NCBI RefSeq assembly: GCF_001663155.1
Contig: NZ_CP015963.1
Location: forward strand, 248,001-312,000
Direction of reading: 5' to 3'
Length of the DNA: 64,000 nt
Source: Altererythrobacter ishigakiensis
GTDB lineage: Bacteria > Pseudomonadota > Alphaproteobacteria > Sphingomonadales > Sphingomonadaceae
In this document: one piece after another, positions 1 to 8,777 of the stretch
How positions within the stretch are numbered: the stretch's first letter is position 1
Layout: each line of letters begins with the position of its first letter
Position numbers and translations under genes: made by a program
The notes under the pieces: model-generated
Told to the model about the DNA's origin: nothing
Seen by the model: only the letters and a program-made list of their open reading frames with translations
Database searches by the model: none

Positions 1-698
1 TGGAAGTCCGCCGAATTGAGCTTCAGGCCCACGCCGAAGCTGAGCTTCACACGCTGGCGCACCGCTTCGACAATCCGCAGCAAGAAGCGCGCGCGGTTTT
101 CAAGGCTACCGCCCCACTCGTCATCGCGCTTGTTGGTCAGCGGCGACAAGAATTGACTGATCAGATAGCCGTGAGCGCCGTGGATTTGCACGCCGTCAAA
201 GCCAGCCTCCTCCGCCATCTCCGCCGTATCAGCAAAGCGCGTGATGATTGCTTCGATTTCGTCTACTTCCAACCGGCGGACCGGTGCGAAGAGCGAGGAA
301 AATTTGCCAAGATTGAGCTCCACACCCGAAGGCGACACTGCGGTTTCGCCCAGGCTCTTGTACAGCTGGCGACCGGGATGGCTGATCTGCAGCCAAAATT
401 GCCCACCATAGGATTGGCCGATCTCCGCCCATTCCTTGAACGGCGCCAAATCAGTACCCTTTTGCAGCACAACACCGCCCGGGCCAGTCAGCGCAGACGG
501 ATCGACCATGACATTGCCTGACAGCAGCATGCCCGCGCCACCAGCCGCCCACTGACGGTAAAGCGCCAACAGCTTCTCACTCGGATATTGCCCCGGCTGT
601 ACCGCCATGTTCTCCTCCATCGCCGCCTTGCAGATGCGGTTTGGGAGCGTGCTGCCGTTGGGCAGCGTTAATGGCTGAAACAATGGGCTCTTGGTCAT
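1..698 (-). CDS. NADH:flavin oxidoreductase, old yellow enzyme family (3' part outside window)
   Basis: The minus-strand frame opens at the ATG at 698 and runs off the left edge with no stop, so about 232 N-terminal residues are visible. The start MTKSPLFQPLTLPNG and the later segments RICKAAMEENM, QISHPGRQ, DGVQIHGAHGYLISQFLSP and LENRARFLLRIVEAV are typical of the FMN-binding TIM barrel of the old yellow enzyme family; the IHGAHGYL stretch carries the conserved His pair region. Members reduce activated C=C bonds with NAD(P)H; the substrate cannot be told here. A purine-rich GGGGGA lies before the start, and the gene follows the thioesterase by 5 bp, so the two and ptrB probably form one transcript. 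The family call is firm and the specificity unknown. Confidence 0.9.
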   Translation of the reverse strand, partial: MTKSPLFQPLTLPNGSTLPNRICKAAMEENMAVQPGQYPSEKLLALYRQWAAGGAGMLLSGNVMVDPSALTGPGGVVLQKGTDLAPFKEWAEIGQSYGGQFWLQISHPGRQLYKSLGETAVSPSGVELNLGKFSSLFAPVRRLEVDEIEAIITRFADTAEMAEEAGFDGVQIHGAHGYLISQFLSPLTNKRDDEWGGSLENRARFLLRIVEAVRQRVKLSFGVGLKLNSADF

Positions 699-703
699 GT
701 GGC

Positions 704-1108
704 TTAATCCCCCGATAGCTGAAAGGGCGCTATCACTTCTGGGCGTACGCGCACAAGCCGCTGGGTTTGCCGATCAAGCATCGCCCATGTGGTGCGGGCA
801 GACACGATGACCTTGCCTGTTTCGTTTCTGAAGTCGACCCGACGGTCAGACTTGGCGCCCTTGGCTGCGCCATCGATCCAGGTTTCACCCGTCACGCTTT
901 CGCCAGCAGCGATATTGCCGCGATAATCAATCTCGTGCCGGATCACGACCCAGAAGTATTTCGCATTGTCTTCCGATCTCGCTGCAGTATCCCAATGGGC
1001 CGTCGCGATATCCTGAACCCAGCCAACCCAAACCGTGTTGTTGACATGCCCGAGCTCATCAATGTGCTCGGGCAATGCCGTGAATGTTCGAGTGAAAAGA
1101 GAGGTCAA
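704..1108 (-). CDS. Acyl-CoA thioesterase, hot-dog fold
   Basis: A 134-residue protein with one hot-dog domain. The segment IDELGHVNNTVWVGWVQD near residues 16-33 matches the 4-hydroxybenzoyl-CoA thioesterase/YbgC type, where the Asp or Asn in this loop helps hydrolyse the thioester. Later DYRGNIAAGESVTGETW is the usual central strand region of the fold. It should hydrolyse an acyl-CoA in the cytoplasm; the substrate is unknown. Its ATG overlaps the stop of the upstream oligopeptidase B gene (4 bp, ATGA), and the old yellow enzyme follows 5 bp downstream, which indicates translational coupling in a three-gene operon. Confidence 0.85.
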   Translation of the reverse strand: MTSLFTRTFTALPEHIDELGHVNNTVWVGWVQDIATAHWDTAARSEDNAKYFWVVIRHEIDYRGNIAAGESVTGETWIDGAAKGAKSDRRVDFRNETGKVIVSARTTWAMLDRQTQRLVRVRPEVIAPFQLSGD

Positions 1109-3282
1109 TCGGCCCCCTCAATGTCCGTCAGGCCCATCTGCCACAGGATAAAGGCGAATTCTTCCGCCACTTCATAGACCGAGTTCCAGCGACCTGATTT
1201 GCCGCCGTGCCCTGCGCCCATATTGGTTTTCAGCAGTAGCTCGTTGTCATCGGTTTTTAGGTCACGCAGCTTGGCAACCCATTTGGCCGGCTCCCAATAG
1301 GTGACGCGCGGATCGTTAAGGCCAGCTGTCACGAGGAGTGGCGGGTAGTCCTGTGCCGTCACCTGATCATACGGCGAATAGCTGAGAATGTAGGCAAAGG
1401 CTTCCTTGCTCTCGATAGGGTTGCCCCATTCCTGCCATTCCCCTGGGGTCAGCGGCAGGCTTTCATCAAGCATCGTGTTGAGCACATCGACGAAGGGTAC
1501 ATGGCTGACAACTGCGCCATATTGCTTGGGATCTTGATTGATGGCTGCGCCCATCAGTTCACCGCCGGCAGAACCGCCTGACGCCGTGACCTTGCCTTCG
1601 CTGGTATAGCCCAGCTCAATCAACCCGCGCCCCGCATCAACGAAATCGTTGAAGGTGTTGCGGCGCTCAAACATCTTGCCTTGCAGATACCAGCGACGAC
1701 CCAGATCATCCCCGCCACGAATATGCGCGATGGCATAGGCAAAACCGCGATCAACCAGGCTGAGGCGTGTGGTCGAGAAGCCCGGCGGAACGGCATAGCC
1801 GTAGGAGCCGTATGCATAGAGATGCAGCGGGCCGCCCATCTCTCTGTCTTTGCGCATCACAATGCTGACGGGGACCTTGGTGCCATCCCGCGCAGTGATT
1901 TCGACCCGCTCGGTCGTATAGAGTGAGGCGTCATAACCGCTCGGGATTTCCTGTTGCTTCAACAGCTCAAGCTCGCCCGATGCGAGATGATAGTCGTAAA
2001 CCGAATCCGGCGTAACCATGCTTTCGTAGGCAAGCCGCAGCTTGCTGACATCATATTCGGGATTGTTCGAAAGGCCGGTGTTGTAGCTGGCCTCTGGGAA
2101 ATCGATCGACTTTATGTCGGAAGCATCGGCGTAACTGCGGATCTGGATCTGGTCCAAACCCTTCAACCGCCCTTCGGTGACATAGAAATCCTTGAACAGT
2201 TCAAATCCGGTCAGATAGAATTCGTCTGATCCGGCGATCACGGTTTCCCATTCGCCGGGGTTTTCCAGCGAAGCCTTGGCGAGGCGGAAATTGATGTGAT
2301 CGTCGTTGGTCCAGATGAAAATTTCACCGTCGCGCACATCGACCGAATATTCGACACCTTTCTGGCGCGGTTTGATCAGGATCTGCTCACCGGTCGGGTT
2401 ATCCGCGCGCACCAGCCGCACTTCGCTGGTCTCATTGTCGCCTGCACCAATGATCAGCCAGTCGTCCTGCGCACTGAGGCCGGACCCTACGCTGAAAGTG
2501 ATGTCTTCTTCCTTGTAGATAATGACATCGTCTTCAACAGGCTTACCAATCGTATGCAGTCGCACATTGTCGACCCGCCAATTTTCGTTGGTCTTCCCGT
2601 ATGCGATCATGGTGTCGCCCGCGAGCCAGATCAGCCCGGTACGCGTTTCGGGAATCTCGTCGGATAGCATCTCACCGGTCTGCAGATCCTTGATCCGCGC
2701 GGTATAGCGCTCGGCCCCGCTCGTGTCGGTTGAATAGGCCATAAAGCGGCCATTGTCGCTGATCGAAAGCGCACCGAGGCGGAAGTATTCATGACCTTCC
2801 GCCAACTCATTTTCATCCAGAATCATCTCTACATCACCGCCCGCGGCCGGACGACGATAGTGCTTGCGATACTGCGCACCTTCTTCGAATTCGGACCAAT
2901 AGACCCAGTCGCCATCCTTTTGCGGAACGGTGCTGTCATCTTCCTTGATCCGCGCCTTCATCTCTTCGAACAAGGTATCCGTCAGCGCCTTCTGCGGTGC
3001 CATGCGTGCTTCGAACCAGGCATTCTCCGCTTTGACGTAATCAAGCACGTCCTCATCATCTATCGTCGGATAGGACTGGTCTTTGAGCCAGTGATAGGGA
3101 TCGGAAATCGTGATTCCGTGATGCGTGTAAGTATGCTCGCGCTTTTCTGCGATTGGCGGCGCGGCGGGTGCCTCGCTGGTCACTATGTCTTTGTCCTCTT
3201 GATTGGCGGCATGGGCGGCGGCGATCGGCATCGCCATAAGGCAGGCCGCGATCGCACTCGACGCGATGCGTGTGAAACTCAT
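1105..3282 (-). CDS. ptrB: Oligopeptidase B, S9 family serine peptidase with signal peptide
   Basis: A 725-residue protein. Residues 1-25 form a Sec signal peptide ending in AHA, so export to the periplasm is predicted, unlike cytosolic E. coli PtrB. A seven-bladed propeller fills the middle, and a C-terminal alpha/beta hydrolase carries the catalytic triad: Ser571 in GGSAGG, Asp657 in LNDPRV and His692 in GAGHGGKSGR. The length and the GHGGKSGR ending favour oligopeptidase B over prolyl oligopeptidase. These enzymes cut small peptides, typically after Arg/Lys. A strong SD (AAGGAAGGA) precedes the ATG. It is first in an operon with the thioesterase and old yellow enzyme, and divergent from the aminopeptidase P gene. 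Confidence 0.93.
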   Translation of the reverse strand: MSFTRIASSAIAACLMAMPIAAAHAANQEDKDIVTSEAPAAPPIAEKREHTYTHHGITISDPYHWLKDQSYPTIDDEDVLDYVKAENAWFEARMAPQKALTDTLFEEMKARIKEDDSTVPQKDGDWVYWSEFEEGAQYRKHYRRPAAGGDVEMILDENELAEGHEYFRLGALSISDNGRFMAYSTDTSGAERYTARIKDLQTGEMLSDEIPETRTGLIWLAGDTMIAYGKTNENWRVDNVRLHTIGKPVEDDVIIYKEEDITFSVGSGLSAQDDWLIIGAGDNETSEVRLVRADNPTGEQILIKPRQKGVEYSVDVRDGEIFIWTNDDHINFRLAKASLENPGEWETVIAGSDEFYLTGFELFKDFYVTEGRLKGLDQIQIRSYADASDIKSIDFPEASYNTGLSNNPEYDVSKLRLAYESMVTPDSVYDYHLASGELELLKQQEIPSGYDASLYTTERVEITARDGTKVPVSIVMRKDREMGGPLHLYAYGSYGYAVPPGFSTTRLSLVDRGFAYAIAHIRGGDDLGRRWYLQGKMFERRNTFNDFVDAGRGLIELGYTSEGKVTASGGSAGGELMGAAINQDPKQYGAVVSHVPFVDVLNTMLDESLPLTPGEWQEWGNPIESKEAFAYILSYSPYDQVTAQDYPPLLVTAGLNDPRVTYWEPAKWVAKLRDLKTDDNELLLKTNMGAGHGGKSGRWNSVYEVAEEFAFILWQMGLTDIEGAD

Positions 3283-3412
3283 GGGATTTGCATCCTTCCT
3301 TGCGACCCCGGCGCGGGTGGAAACATGCGCCAGGTAAGACTATGTGATGAGTCGTTTAGAGATTAGCGCGCATGCCGCAAGCATGAAGCGAACAACACGC
3401 AGGATCGATTAT

Positions 3413-5218
3413 ATGTTGATGCAAACCCACGAAGCGCGACTGGACGCACTCAGGCAGGAATTGAAGCGCCGCGAAATCGACGGATTCATCATACCCATTT
3501 CGGATGAGCATATGAGCGAATACGTCGGCGCCTATGCCCAGCGGCTCGAATGGCTGACCGGCTTCGGCGGCAGCGCGGGTAGCGCAGCTGTACTGCTGGA
3601 GACCGCAGCGATATTTGTGGACGGTCGCTACACTGTGCAAGTGCGTGAGCAAGTGGATGAAAAACTGTTCGAATATCGCTCCGTTCCGAAGGATACGATC
3701 GGCGGATGGATCGCTGCCAATGCCAGTGAAGGTGCGCGCATCGGCTATGACGCATGGCTGCATAGCCACGCATGGGTGAAAACAGTCGAGAAGCAAATGG
3801 CGAAGATCGGGGCAACGCTCGTTCCGGTTGACGGCAACCCCCTAGATGCTGTGTGGCAGGATCAGCCGGAGCCCTCGGACGCTGTGGCGATAATTCAGGA
3901 TGACGAGCACGCCGGGCGTTCTTCAGCTGAGAAACGGGCCGAGATTGCCGATTGGCTCAAGGCCGAGGGGCATGATGCAGCGGTTGTATCCGCGCTTGAT
4001 TCGGTGGCATGGTTGCTCAACATCCGCGGATCCGACATTGCGCATACACCGGTCGCACTAAGTTATGTCATCGCGCATGCGGACGGCACCGCAGAATTAT
4101 TCATCGGCGAGGAGAAAGTGACTCCAGAGCTGACGCAGCATCTGGGCAATGCCGTCACAATCCGCGAGCGCGGCACTTTTGCTGACGCGCTGGGTCAGAT
4201 GGCGGGCAAAAAAGTTGCGGTTGATCCGAACTATGGCGTGGCGGGGATTGCGCAGGCGCTGGAGGCAGGTGGCGCGACCGTCAGTTTCGACCGCGATCCC
4301 ACCATCTTGCCGCGCGCGATCAAGAACGCGGTCGAGCAGCAAGGGCATCGAGATGCGCAGGCACGCGATGGTGTCGCTGTCAGCCGATTCCTGCGCTGGA
4401 TCGAGGAAACTGCGCCATCTGGCGAAGTGGATGAGCTGGCTGCGGCCGCCAAATTGCTCGAATTCCGCTGCGAACTGGGCAACCTAAGAGATATCAGCTT
4501 CGACACGATTTCTGCCGCGGCAGGTCACGCAGCGCTGCCGCACTACAAAGTCGATGAAGACAGCAATATTCCAATTCCGCCCAGCTCTATCTTCCTGTGC
4601 GACTCGGGTGGTCAATATCCGGCGGGCACAACCGATATCACGCGCACCGTCTGGGTTGGACCCGGTGAGCCGACTGCTGAAATGAAGGACCGTTTCACCC
4701 GTGTACTCAAGGGCCACATCCAGATTGATCGCGCTATCTTCCCCCAAGGGACCTGCGGCGGTCAGCTGGATGCTTTTGCGCGGCAGTATCTGTGGGAGGC
4801 AGGTGTCGATTATGCACACGGCACTGGGCACGGCGTGGGCAGCTTCCTTTCAGTCCATGAAGGGCCGCAGCGTATCGCCAAACTTGGTGGTGGTCAGCCC
4901 GGAGCGGATGAGGAACTGTTCGAAGGCATGATCCTCTCCAATGAGCCCGGATATTACAAGGCAGGCGAATTCGGCATTCGTATAGAGAACCTGATCCTGA
5001 CAGTACGGCAGGACATCGAAGGTGCAGAGGGCGACTATCTTGGTTTCGAATGCCTGACCTTTGTGCCGATCGACCGTGCACTGGTTGAGAAGTCCCTCCT
5101 GACCGCTGACGAGATCACGTGGTGGAATCATTATCACGCCAAGGTGTGGGACATTCTCAGCCCGCAGATGGAAGGCGAAGATCTGGCATGGCTTGAAAGG
5201 CATTGTGCTAAGCTTTGA
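3413..5218 (+). CDS. pepP: Xaa-Pro aminopeptidase (aminopeptidase P, M24B)
   Basis: About 601 residues from the ATG at 3413, chosen because AGGA (3401-3404) sits 8 nt upstream; the frame stays open to 3344 but the extra N-terminus has no SD and does not look like the family. It has the three-part architecture of long aminopeptidase P: two creatinase-like N-terminal domains (SDEHMSEYVG, then FGGSAGSAAVL) and a C-terminal pita-bread domain with metal ligands in DSGGQYPAGTTDITRT, GTGHGVGSF, NEPGYY and the ENL near the end. It removes N-terminal residues preceding proline. No signal peptide is seen, so it is cytosolic. The intergenic region with divergent ptrB is short and probably holds both promoters. 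Confidence 0.93.
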   Translation: MLMQTHEARLDALRQELKRREIDGFIIPISDEHMSEYVGAYAQRLEWLTGFGGSAGSAAVLLETAAIFVDGRYTVQVREQVDEKLFEYRSVPKDTIGGWIAANASEGARIGYDAWLHSHAWVKTVEKQMAKIGATLVPVDGNPLDAVWQDQPEPSDAVAIIQDDEHAGRSSAEKRAEIADWLKAEGHDAAVVSALDSVAWLLNIRGSDIAHTPVALSYVIAHADGTAELFIGEEKVTPELTQHLGNAVTIRERGTFADALGQMAGKKVAVDPNYGVAGIAQALEAGGATVSFDRDPTILPRAIKNAVEQQGHRDAQARDGVAVSRFLRWIEETAPSGEVDELAAAAKLLEFRCELGNLRDISFDTISAAAGHAALPHYKVDEDSNIPIPPSSIFLCDSGGQYPAGTTDITRTVWVGPGEPTAEMKDRFTRVLKGHIQIDRAIFPQGTCGGQLDAFARQYLWEAGVDYAHGTGHGVGSFLSVHEGPQRIAKLGGGQPGADEELFEGMILSNEPGYYKAGEFGIRIENLILTVRQDIEGAEGDYLGFECLTFVPIDRALVEKSLLTADEITWWNHYHAKVWDILSPQMEGEDLAWLERHCAKL

Positions 5219-5219
5219 G

Positions 5220-5280
5220 CTTGTAGCACACCGTATGTTCCCTTAATGTTCTCACGCTACAAGTCGCGACAGACGCGACT
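5220..5280 (+). promoter_or_regulatory. Candidate promoter and two inverted repeats before the VOC gene
   Basis: A possible -35 TTGTAG (5221-5226) and -10 TAATGT (5244-5249) are 17 bp apart. Two inverted repeats sit here: CTTGTAGC (5220-5227) with GCTACAAG (5256-5263), and AGTCGCG (5262-5268) with CGCGACT (5274-5280, 5-nt loop). The second would form a hairpin in the 5' leader just before the SD. There is no U-tract, so it is not a clear terminator for pepP. Confidence 0.35.
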
Positions 5281-5297
5281 ACACTGGGAGAGACATG

Positions 5298-5690
5298 ATG
5301 ATCGGATATGTAACGCTTGGCACGAACGATCTGCCACGTGCGGCCAAATTCTATGACGCGATTGCAGCAGAAATGGGCGTCGGAAGAATGATGGACTTCG
5401 ATACGTTTATCGCGTGGGGTGCGTGGGATGGAGGCGCAGGTATTGCCGCTACCAAACCGTTCGACGGCAAGGAAGCCACAGTCGGGAACGGTACGATGGT
5501 GGCGATTGAAGCCAAGGACAAAGAACAGGTCCACCGGCTTTATGACATTGCCATGGCGCATGGCGGCAGCGATGAAGGCGCGCCCGGACCTCGCGGTGAA
5601 CCCGATGAAAATGGCAAGGTCTTCTACGCAAGCTATTTCCGTGATCCGGACGGTAACAAGCTCAACGCATTCTTGATGGCGGACGCGTGA
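5298..5690 (+). CDS. VOC family (glyoxalase/bleomycin-resistance fold) protein
   Basis: 130 residues from the ATG at 5298. The adjacent ATG at 5295 is only 2 nt from the SD (GGGAGAG, 5286-5292), so the second is preferred. It has two beta-alpha-beta-beta-beta modules: MIGYVTLGTNDLPRAAKFYDA at the N-terminus and ASYFRDPDGNKLNAF at the C-terminus, the usual VOC signature. Members include dioxygenases, isomerases and binding proteins; nothing here fixes the reaction. It is a single gene between pepP and the EF-hand operon. Confidence 0.85.
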   Translation: MIGYVTLGTNDLPRAAKFYDAIAAEMGVGRMMDFDTFIAWGAWDGGAGIAATKPFDGKEATVGNGTMVAIEAKDKEQVHRLYDIAMAHGGSDEGAPGPRGEPDENGKVFYASYFRDPDGNKLNAFLMADA

Positions 5691-5734
5691 TCCGGATTGC
5701 GGTCAGCTGAACGCACGGCGTCGCGCGATACAAA

Positions 5735-5775
5735 CTGCGACAAATCTTGCGCTGAATGACAAAATCCTGCGACAA
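5735..5775. repeat. Direct repeat of CTGCGACAA, 32 bp apart
   Basis: The nonamer CTGCGACAA occurs at 5735-5743 and 5767-5775, with a related TGACAA at 5757-5762 between. A three-turn spacing upstream of a two-component operon suggests sites for an OmpR-type regulator, possibly the regulator encoded at 6631. The function is inferred only. Confidence 0.35.
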
Positions 5776-5786
5776 GCACTCGCTAG

Positions 5787-5879
5787 GATTCAGATACGAA
5801 CTGCACAGGATCGGCGGGCGAACGTGACGACCCCCTACCCCAAGCTTGCCGGTCGGCTCCTGCGCAGTTCATCTGAATC
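5787..5879. repeat. Long imperfect inverted repeat before the EF-hand gene
   Basis: The left arm 5787-5810 and right arm 5858-5879 pair over 21 bp: 9 bp (GATTCAGAT/ATCTGAATC), a 2-nt bulge (AC, 5796-5797), 7 bp (GAACTGC/GCAGTTC), one mismatch, and 5 bp (CAGGA/TCCTG). The loop is about 47 nt. The repeat is flanked by an imperfect direct repeat, CACTCGCTAGGA at 5777-5788 and CACTCGCAGGA at 5879-5889; the right copy contains the SD of the next gene. It may be a leader RNA hairpin or a relic of a small inverted-repeat element with a target duplication. Confidence 0.65.
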
Positions 5880-5899
5880 ACTCGCAGGAGAATTGCAGA

Positions 5900-6568
5900 A
5901 TGCGTAAACTCACAAACACTCTCGCCGCCAGCGCACTAGCCTTGAGCACCGCCAGCATCGCATTGGCCGACGATCACCACGGCAAGCGCGGGCCCGATGC
6001 TAATGGAGACGGCGAGATCTCTCTCGAAGAAGCGCAAGCTCATAGCGCGAAGATGTTCGCGCGCGCGGATGCCGATGGAAACGGACAGATCGACGAAGCT
6101 GATCGTGCGGTTCGGCAGGCTGAACGCTTTGCCAGAATGGATGCGGATGGCGACGGAGAGGTCTCGCAGGCAGAGATGCAGGCTGCCCGTGAAGCACGCC
6201 GCGCCGAGCGCAAAGAACGCAAGGGCGAGCGTGCAGAGCGCATGTTTGCCCGCGCGGATAAAGATGGCAGCGGCGGCTTGAAAGAAGCCGAAATGCGCGC
6301 CGCCCGTGAAGCAAGGCGCGCACGTATGAAAGAACGCCGGGACCATGAAGGACGCCAAGGACGTCGAGGACCAGCACGCGCCATGGCTATGTTGCGTCGG
6401 GCAGACACAAATGGCGACAAGATTGTGACACGCGCCGAATTCGACACAGCAGTCGAGGCCCGCTTTAATCGGATGGATTCCGATGGATCCGGCGTTATTA
6501 CCGCCGAAGAGCGAAAGGCGGCGCGTGAAGCTCACAAGGGAAAACGAGAAAAGCGCGGCGCACGCTGA
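5900..6568 (+). CDS. Periplasmic EF-hand repeat protein
   Basis: 222 residues from the ATG at 5900 with SD GCAGGAG (5884-5890). Residues 1-23 are a Sec signal peptide ending ALA. The mature protein holds six EF-hand-like loops: DANGDGEISLEE, DADGNGQIDEAD, DADGDGEVSQAE, DKDGSGGLKEAE, DTNGDKIVTRAE and DSDGSGVITAEE. They are joined by very basic helices (AAREARRAERKERK and a near copy), so the middle looks like an internal duplication of loop plus Arg-rich helix. It likely binds Ca2+ in the periplasm. It lies 62 bp before a response regulator and its histidine kinase, so it may be an accessory or target of that system. The opposite-strand frames are shadows of this biased composition. Confidence 0.88.
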   Translation: MRKLTNTLAASALALSTASIALADDHHGKRGPDANGDGEISLEEAQAHSAKMFARADADGNGQIDEADRAVRQAERFARMDADGDGEVSQAEMQAAREARRAERKERKGERAERMFARADKDGSGGLKEAEMRAAREARRARMKERRDHEGRQGRRGPARAMAMLRRADTNGDKIVTRAEFDTAVEARFNRMDSDGSGVITAEERKAAREAHKGKREKRGAR

Positions 6569-6630
6569 TAGCAATAATTGACTGGCATACGGTTGAGCCC
6601 AAGCGAATGCTACGGCAAGAGTGACGCAAT

Positions 6631-7374
6631 ATGTCTGAGCAAGCAGCGCCAAAAAAAATCCTGCTGGTCGATGATGAACCGACTTTGCGCGAGCCCCTGG
6701 CCGATTACCTGACCGGTCAGGGGTTTGACGTCATCGACGTAGAAAGCGCCGCTCTCGCCCGTAGCTATCTCATGCGCGAACATGCCGATCTGGTCCTGCT
6801 CGATATCATGATGCCGGGCGAAGACGGCCTGTCTCTAACGCGACATCTGGTTGAGAATGGCGACACCCCCATCATCCTCTTGACCGCGCAAAGCGAAGCC
6901 ATGGATAGGATCCTTGGGCTTGAGATGGGTGCGGACGACTATGTCACCAAGCCTTTTGAGCCACGCGAGCTGGTTGCACGCATCCGCAGTGTCTTGCGTC
7001 GCGCCACAAAGAACGCAGACATGAGCGACGCCGAAGAAGATTGGCAATACGTGTTTGAAGGCTGGAAGCTCGATCCACTAAAGCGTCGCCTGACTGATCC
7101 CGCAGGGGTTCTGGTTCCTGTCTCTACCGCCGAATTCCGTATGTTGCGCGCCTTTCTCGATCGCCCTCGCATTGTGCTCGACCGCGACCAATTGCTCGAT
7201 ATGGTTCAAGGCCGTGAAGCACATCTGTTTGACCGCGCGGTAGACAACCAGATCAGCCGTCTGCGCGGCAAGATAGAAAGCGACCGCCGCAACCCGCAGT
7301 TGATCCTGACTGTGCGTGGCGGGGGCTACCAATTGGCAGCTGATGTGACCCGCGTACCAGCTGAGGCTAGCTGA
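6631..7374 (+). CDS. OmpR-family response regulator
   Basis: 247 residues. An N-terminal receiver domain has the acidic pair Asp14-Asp15, the phosphoacceptor Asp58 in LVLLDIMMPGEDG, a Thr in ILLTAQ and the Lys in DDYVTKPFEPREL. A C-terminal winged-helix DNA-binding domain follows, ending in DNQISRLRGKIESD and ILTVRGGGYQL, typical of OmpR/PhoB. It is expected to be phosphorylated by the kinase encoded 2 bp downstream and to act as a transcription factor. It belongs to the family annotated in many alphaproteobacteria beside EF-hand proteins; its targets are unknown. The SD is weak (AAGAG). Confidence 0.93.
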   Translation: MSEQAAPKKILLVDDEPTLREPLADYLTGQGFDVIDVESAALARSYLMREHADLVLLDIMMPGEDGLSLTRHLVENGDTPIILLTAQSEAMDRILGLEMGADDYVTKPFEPRELVARIRSVLRRATKNADMSDAEEDWQYVFEGWKLDPLKRRLTDPAGVLVPVSTAEFRMLRAFLDRPRIVLDRDQLLDMVQGREAHLFDRAVDNQISRLRGKIESDRRNPQLILTVRGGGYQLAADVTRVPAEAS

Positions 7375-7376
7375 GC

Positions 7377-8777
7377 ATGCGTTTGTTACCCAAGAGCTTG
7401 CTCGGCCAGGTGATGCTGGTCCTCGCGCTGGGGCTGTTCATTGGCCAGGCGATATCCGGTGTCCTGCTGTTTCGTGCGGCGGAGCAGCGCCGCGATGAGA
7501 TAGCAATCAACCAGATCGCGTTGCGCGTTATCAATGCCGAGGAGCGGGCGGCTGAACGACGAGCGCTGCGCAATGCTATGCAAGAAGAACGCAACAATGC
7601 TGTTTCACGCCAACCACAGCGCGCGCGCGCCAACGCATACTCCTGTTCGGAAAGTTCCCCTGTCAAGAACAGCGAAAAGCGTGTTGCTAGGTATGAAGAA
7701 GCTTTGCGCGAAACGCTTCTCGACCAAGAGATCCAGCCTCAGCAAGTTGTGGTCACAGTGCGGCGAGCAGGCGATGATCCAGCAATCGCGAACCGGCCCC
7801 GCTTACAGAAGAGGCTGGGCCCAGGCGATTGGTCGCGAAGACAGATAATCGTCGCCGGCATAGAGCGCGCTGATGGTTCCGGCTGGGACGTCGTTCGCCA
7901 ACCTCTGCCAAGACGACCGGACGGAGCTGTGCGTACGATAATATTCCAGACTCTGGTAACCTTTGCCGTCCTGTTCGCCTTGCATTTCCTTGTTCTCAGG
8001 CGGATTACGCGCCCGCTCGCTGCCTTGACAACGCGCGTCAGCGATTTCTCGGAAAACCCGGACAAAGCGGTGCACCTTGAAGAGCGCGGACCGGCCGATA
8101 CCCGCCGATTGATCGCCGCACACAACGCCATGGAAGCGCGGATTGCTGCCTTGCTCGACGAGAAGGACGTCATGCTTGGCGCTATCGGGCATGATCTGAA
8201 AACTCCGCTCGCCGCATTGAGAGTTCGCATCGAGTCCGTTCCTGATGAGACACAACGAGCGCGCATGGCTGACAGTATAGAGGATATCACCCGTACGCTG
8301 GATGATATTCTGGAACTTGCGCGCGTCGGCAGACCGGGCGAGCAGCTTGAGAATACGGAACTGAGTGCGCTGGTCGCTTCGGTTGCAGAGGAATATGAGG
8401 ATCTGGGCAAGCCTGTCACTTTGGGAGATATCCCGCGTATTGCCTTGCCGCTTCGCTCTACTCTCCTGCGCCGCGCAATCCGCAATCTGATTGATAACGC
8501 GCTGCGATACGGCAAGGAAGCGCGCCTTAGTCTCGCAGAAGACGATGGGCATGCGATGATTGCAGTCGAAGATAATGGCCCGGGTATTCCCGCGCAGCAG
8601 ATCGCCGCGATGCTGGAGCCTTTTCAGCGGGGCGAAGGCAGCCGCAATCGCGCCACGGGAGGCGCAGGTCTGGGATTGACGCTCGCGCGCGCCATTGCAC
8701 TTCAGCACAATGGCCAGCTGACCCTTGCAAACCGGCCGGAAGGGGGGCTGCGCGCGGAGATCCGTTTGCCGTTTTAA
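7377..8777 (+). CDS. Membrane sensor histidine kinase with HAMP domain
   Basis: 466 residues. Transmembrane helix 1 is at about 9-32 and helix 2 at about 186-208. Between them is a periplasmic region of about 150 residues, rich in Arg, Gln and Glu. A HAMP linker ([14 protein letters not shown]) follows, then the H-box [14 protein letters not shown] with phospho-acceptor His272, the N-box [12 protein letters not shown], and G-boxes VEDNGPGIP and [13 protein letters not shown]. It autophosphorylates and passes phosphate to the regulator just upstream. The stop codon overlaps by 4 bp, tail to tail, that of the HerA-like gene on the other strand. Confidence 0.93.
   Translation: MRLLPKSLLGQVMLVLALGLFIGQAISGVLLFRAAEQRRDEIAINQIALRVINAEERAAERRALRNAMQEERNNAVSRQPQRARANAYSCSESSPVKNSEKRVARYEEALRETLLDQEIQPQQVVVTVRRAGDDPAIANRPRLQKRLGPGDWSRRQIIVAGIERADGSGWDVVRQPLPRRPDGAVRTIIFQTLVTFAVLFALHFLVLRRITRPLAALTTRVSDFSENPDKAVHLEERGPADTRRLIAAHNAMEARIAALLDEKDVMLGAIGHDLKTPLAALRVRIESVPDETQRARMADSIEDITRTLDDILELARVGRPGEQLENTELSALVASVAEEYEDLGKPVTLGDIPRIALPLRSTLLRRAIRNLIDNALRYGKEARLSLAEDDGHAMIAVEDNGPGIPAQQIAAMLEPFQRGEGSRNRATGGAGLGLTLARAIALQHNGQLTLANRPEGGLRAEIRLPF

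Noticed and set aside
5936..6652. Long open frame opposite the EF-hand gene (238 residues, Cys-rich)
   Set aside because: It mirrors the biased codon use of the Asp/Arg-rich EF-hand gene, has no SD and no recognisable domain.
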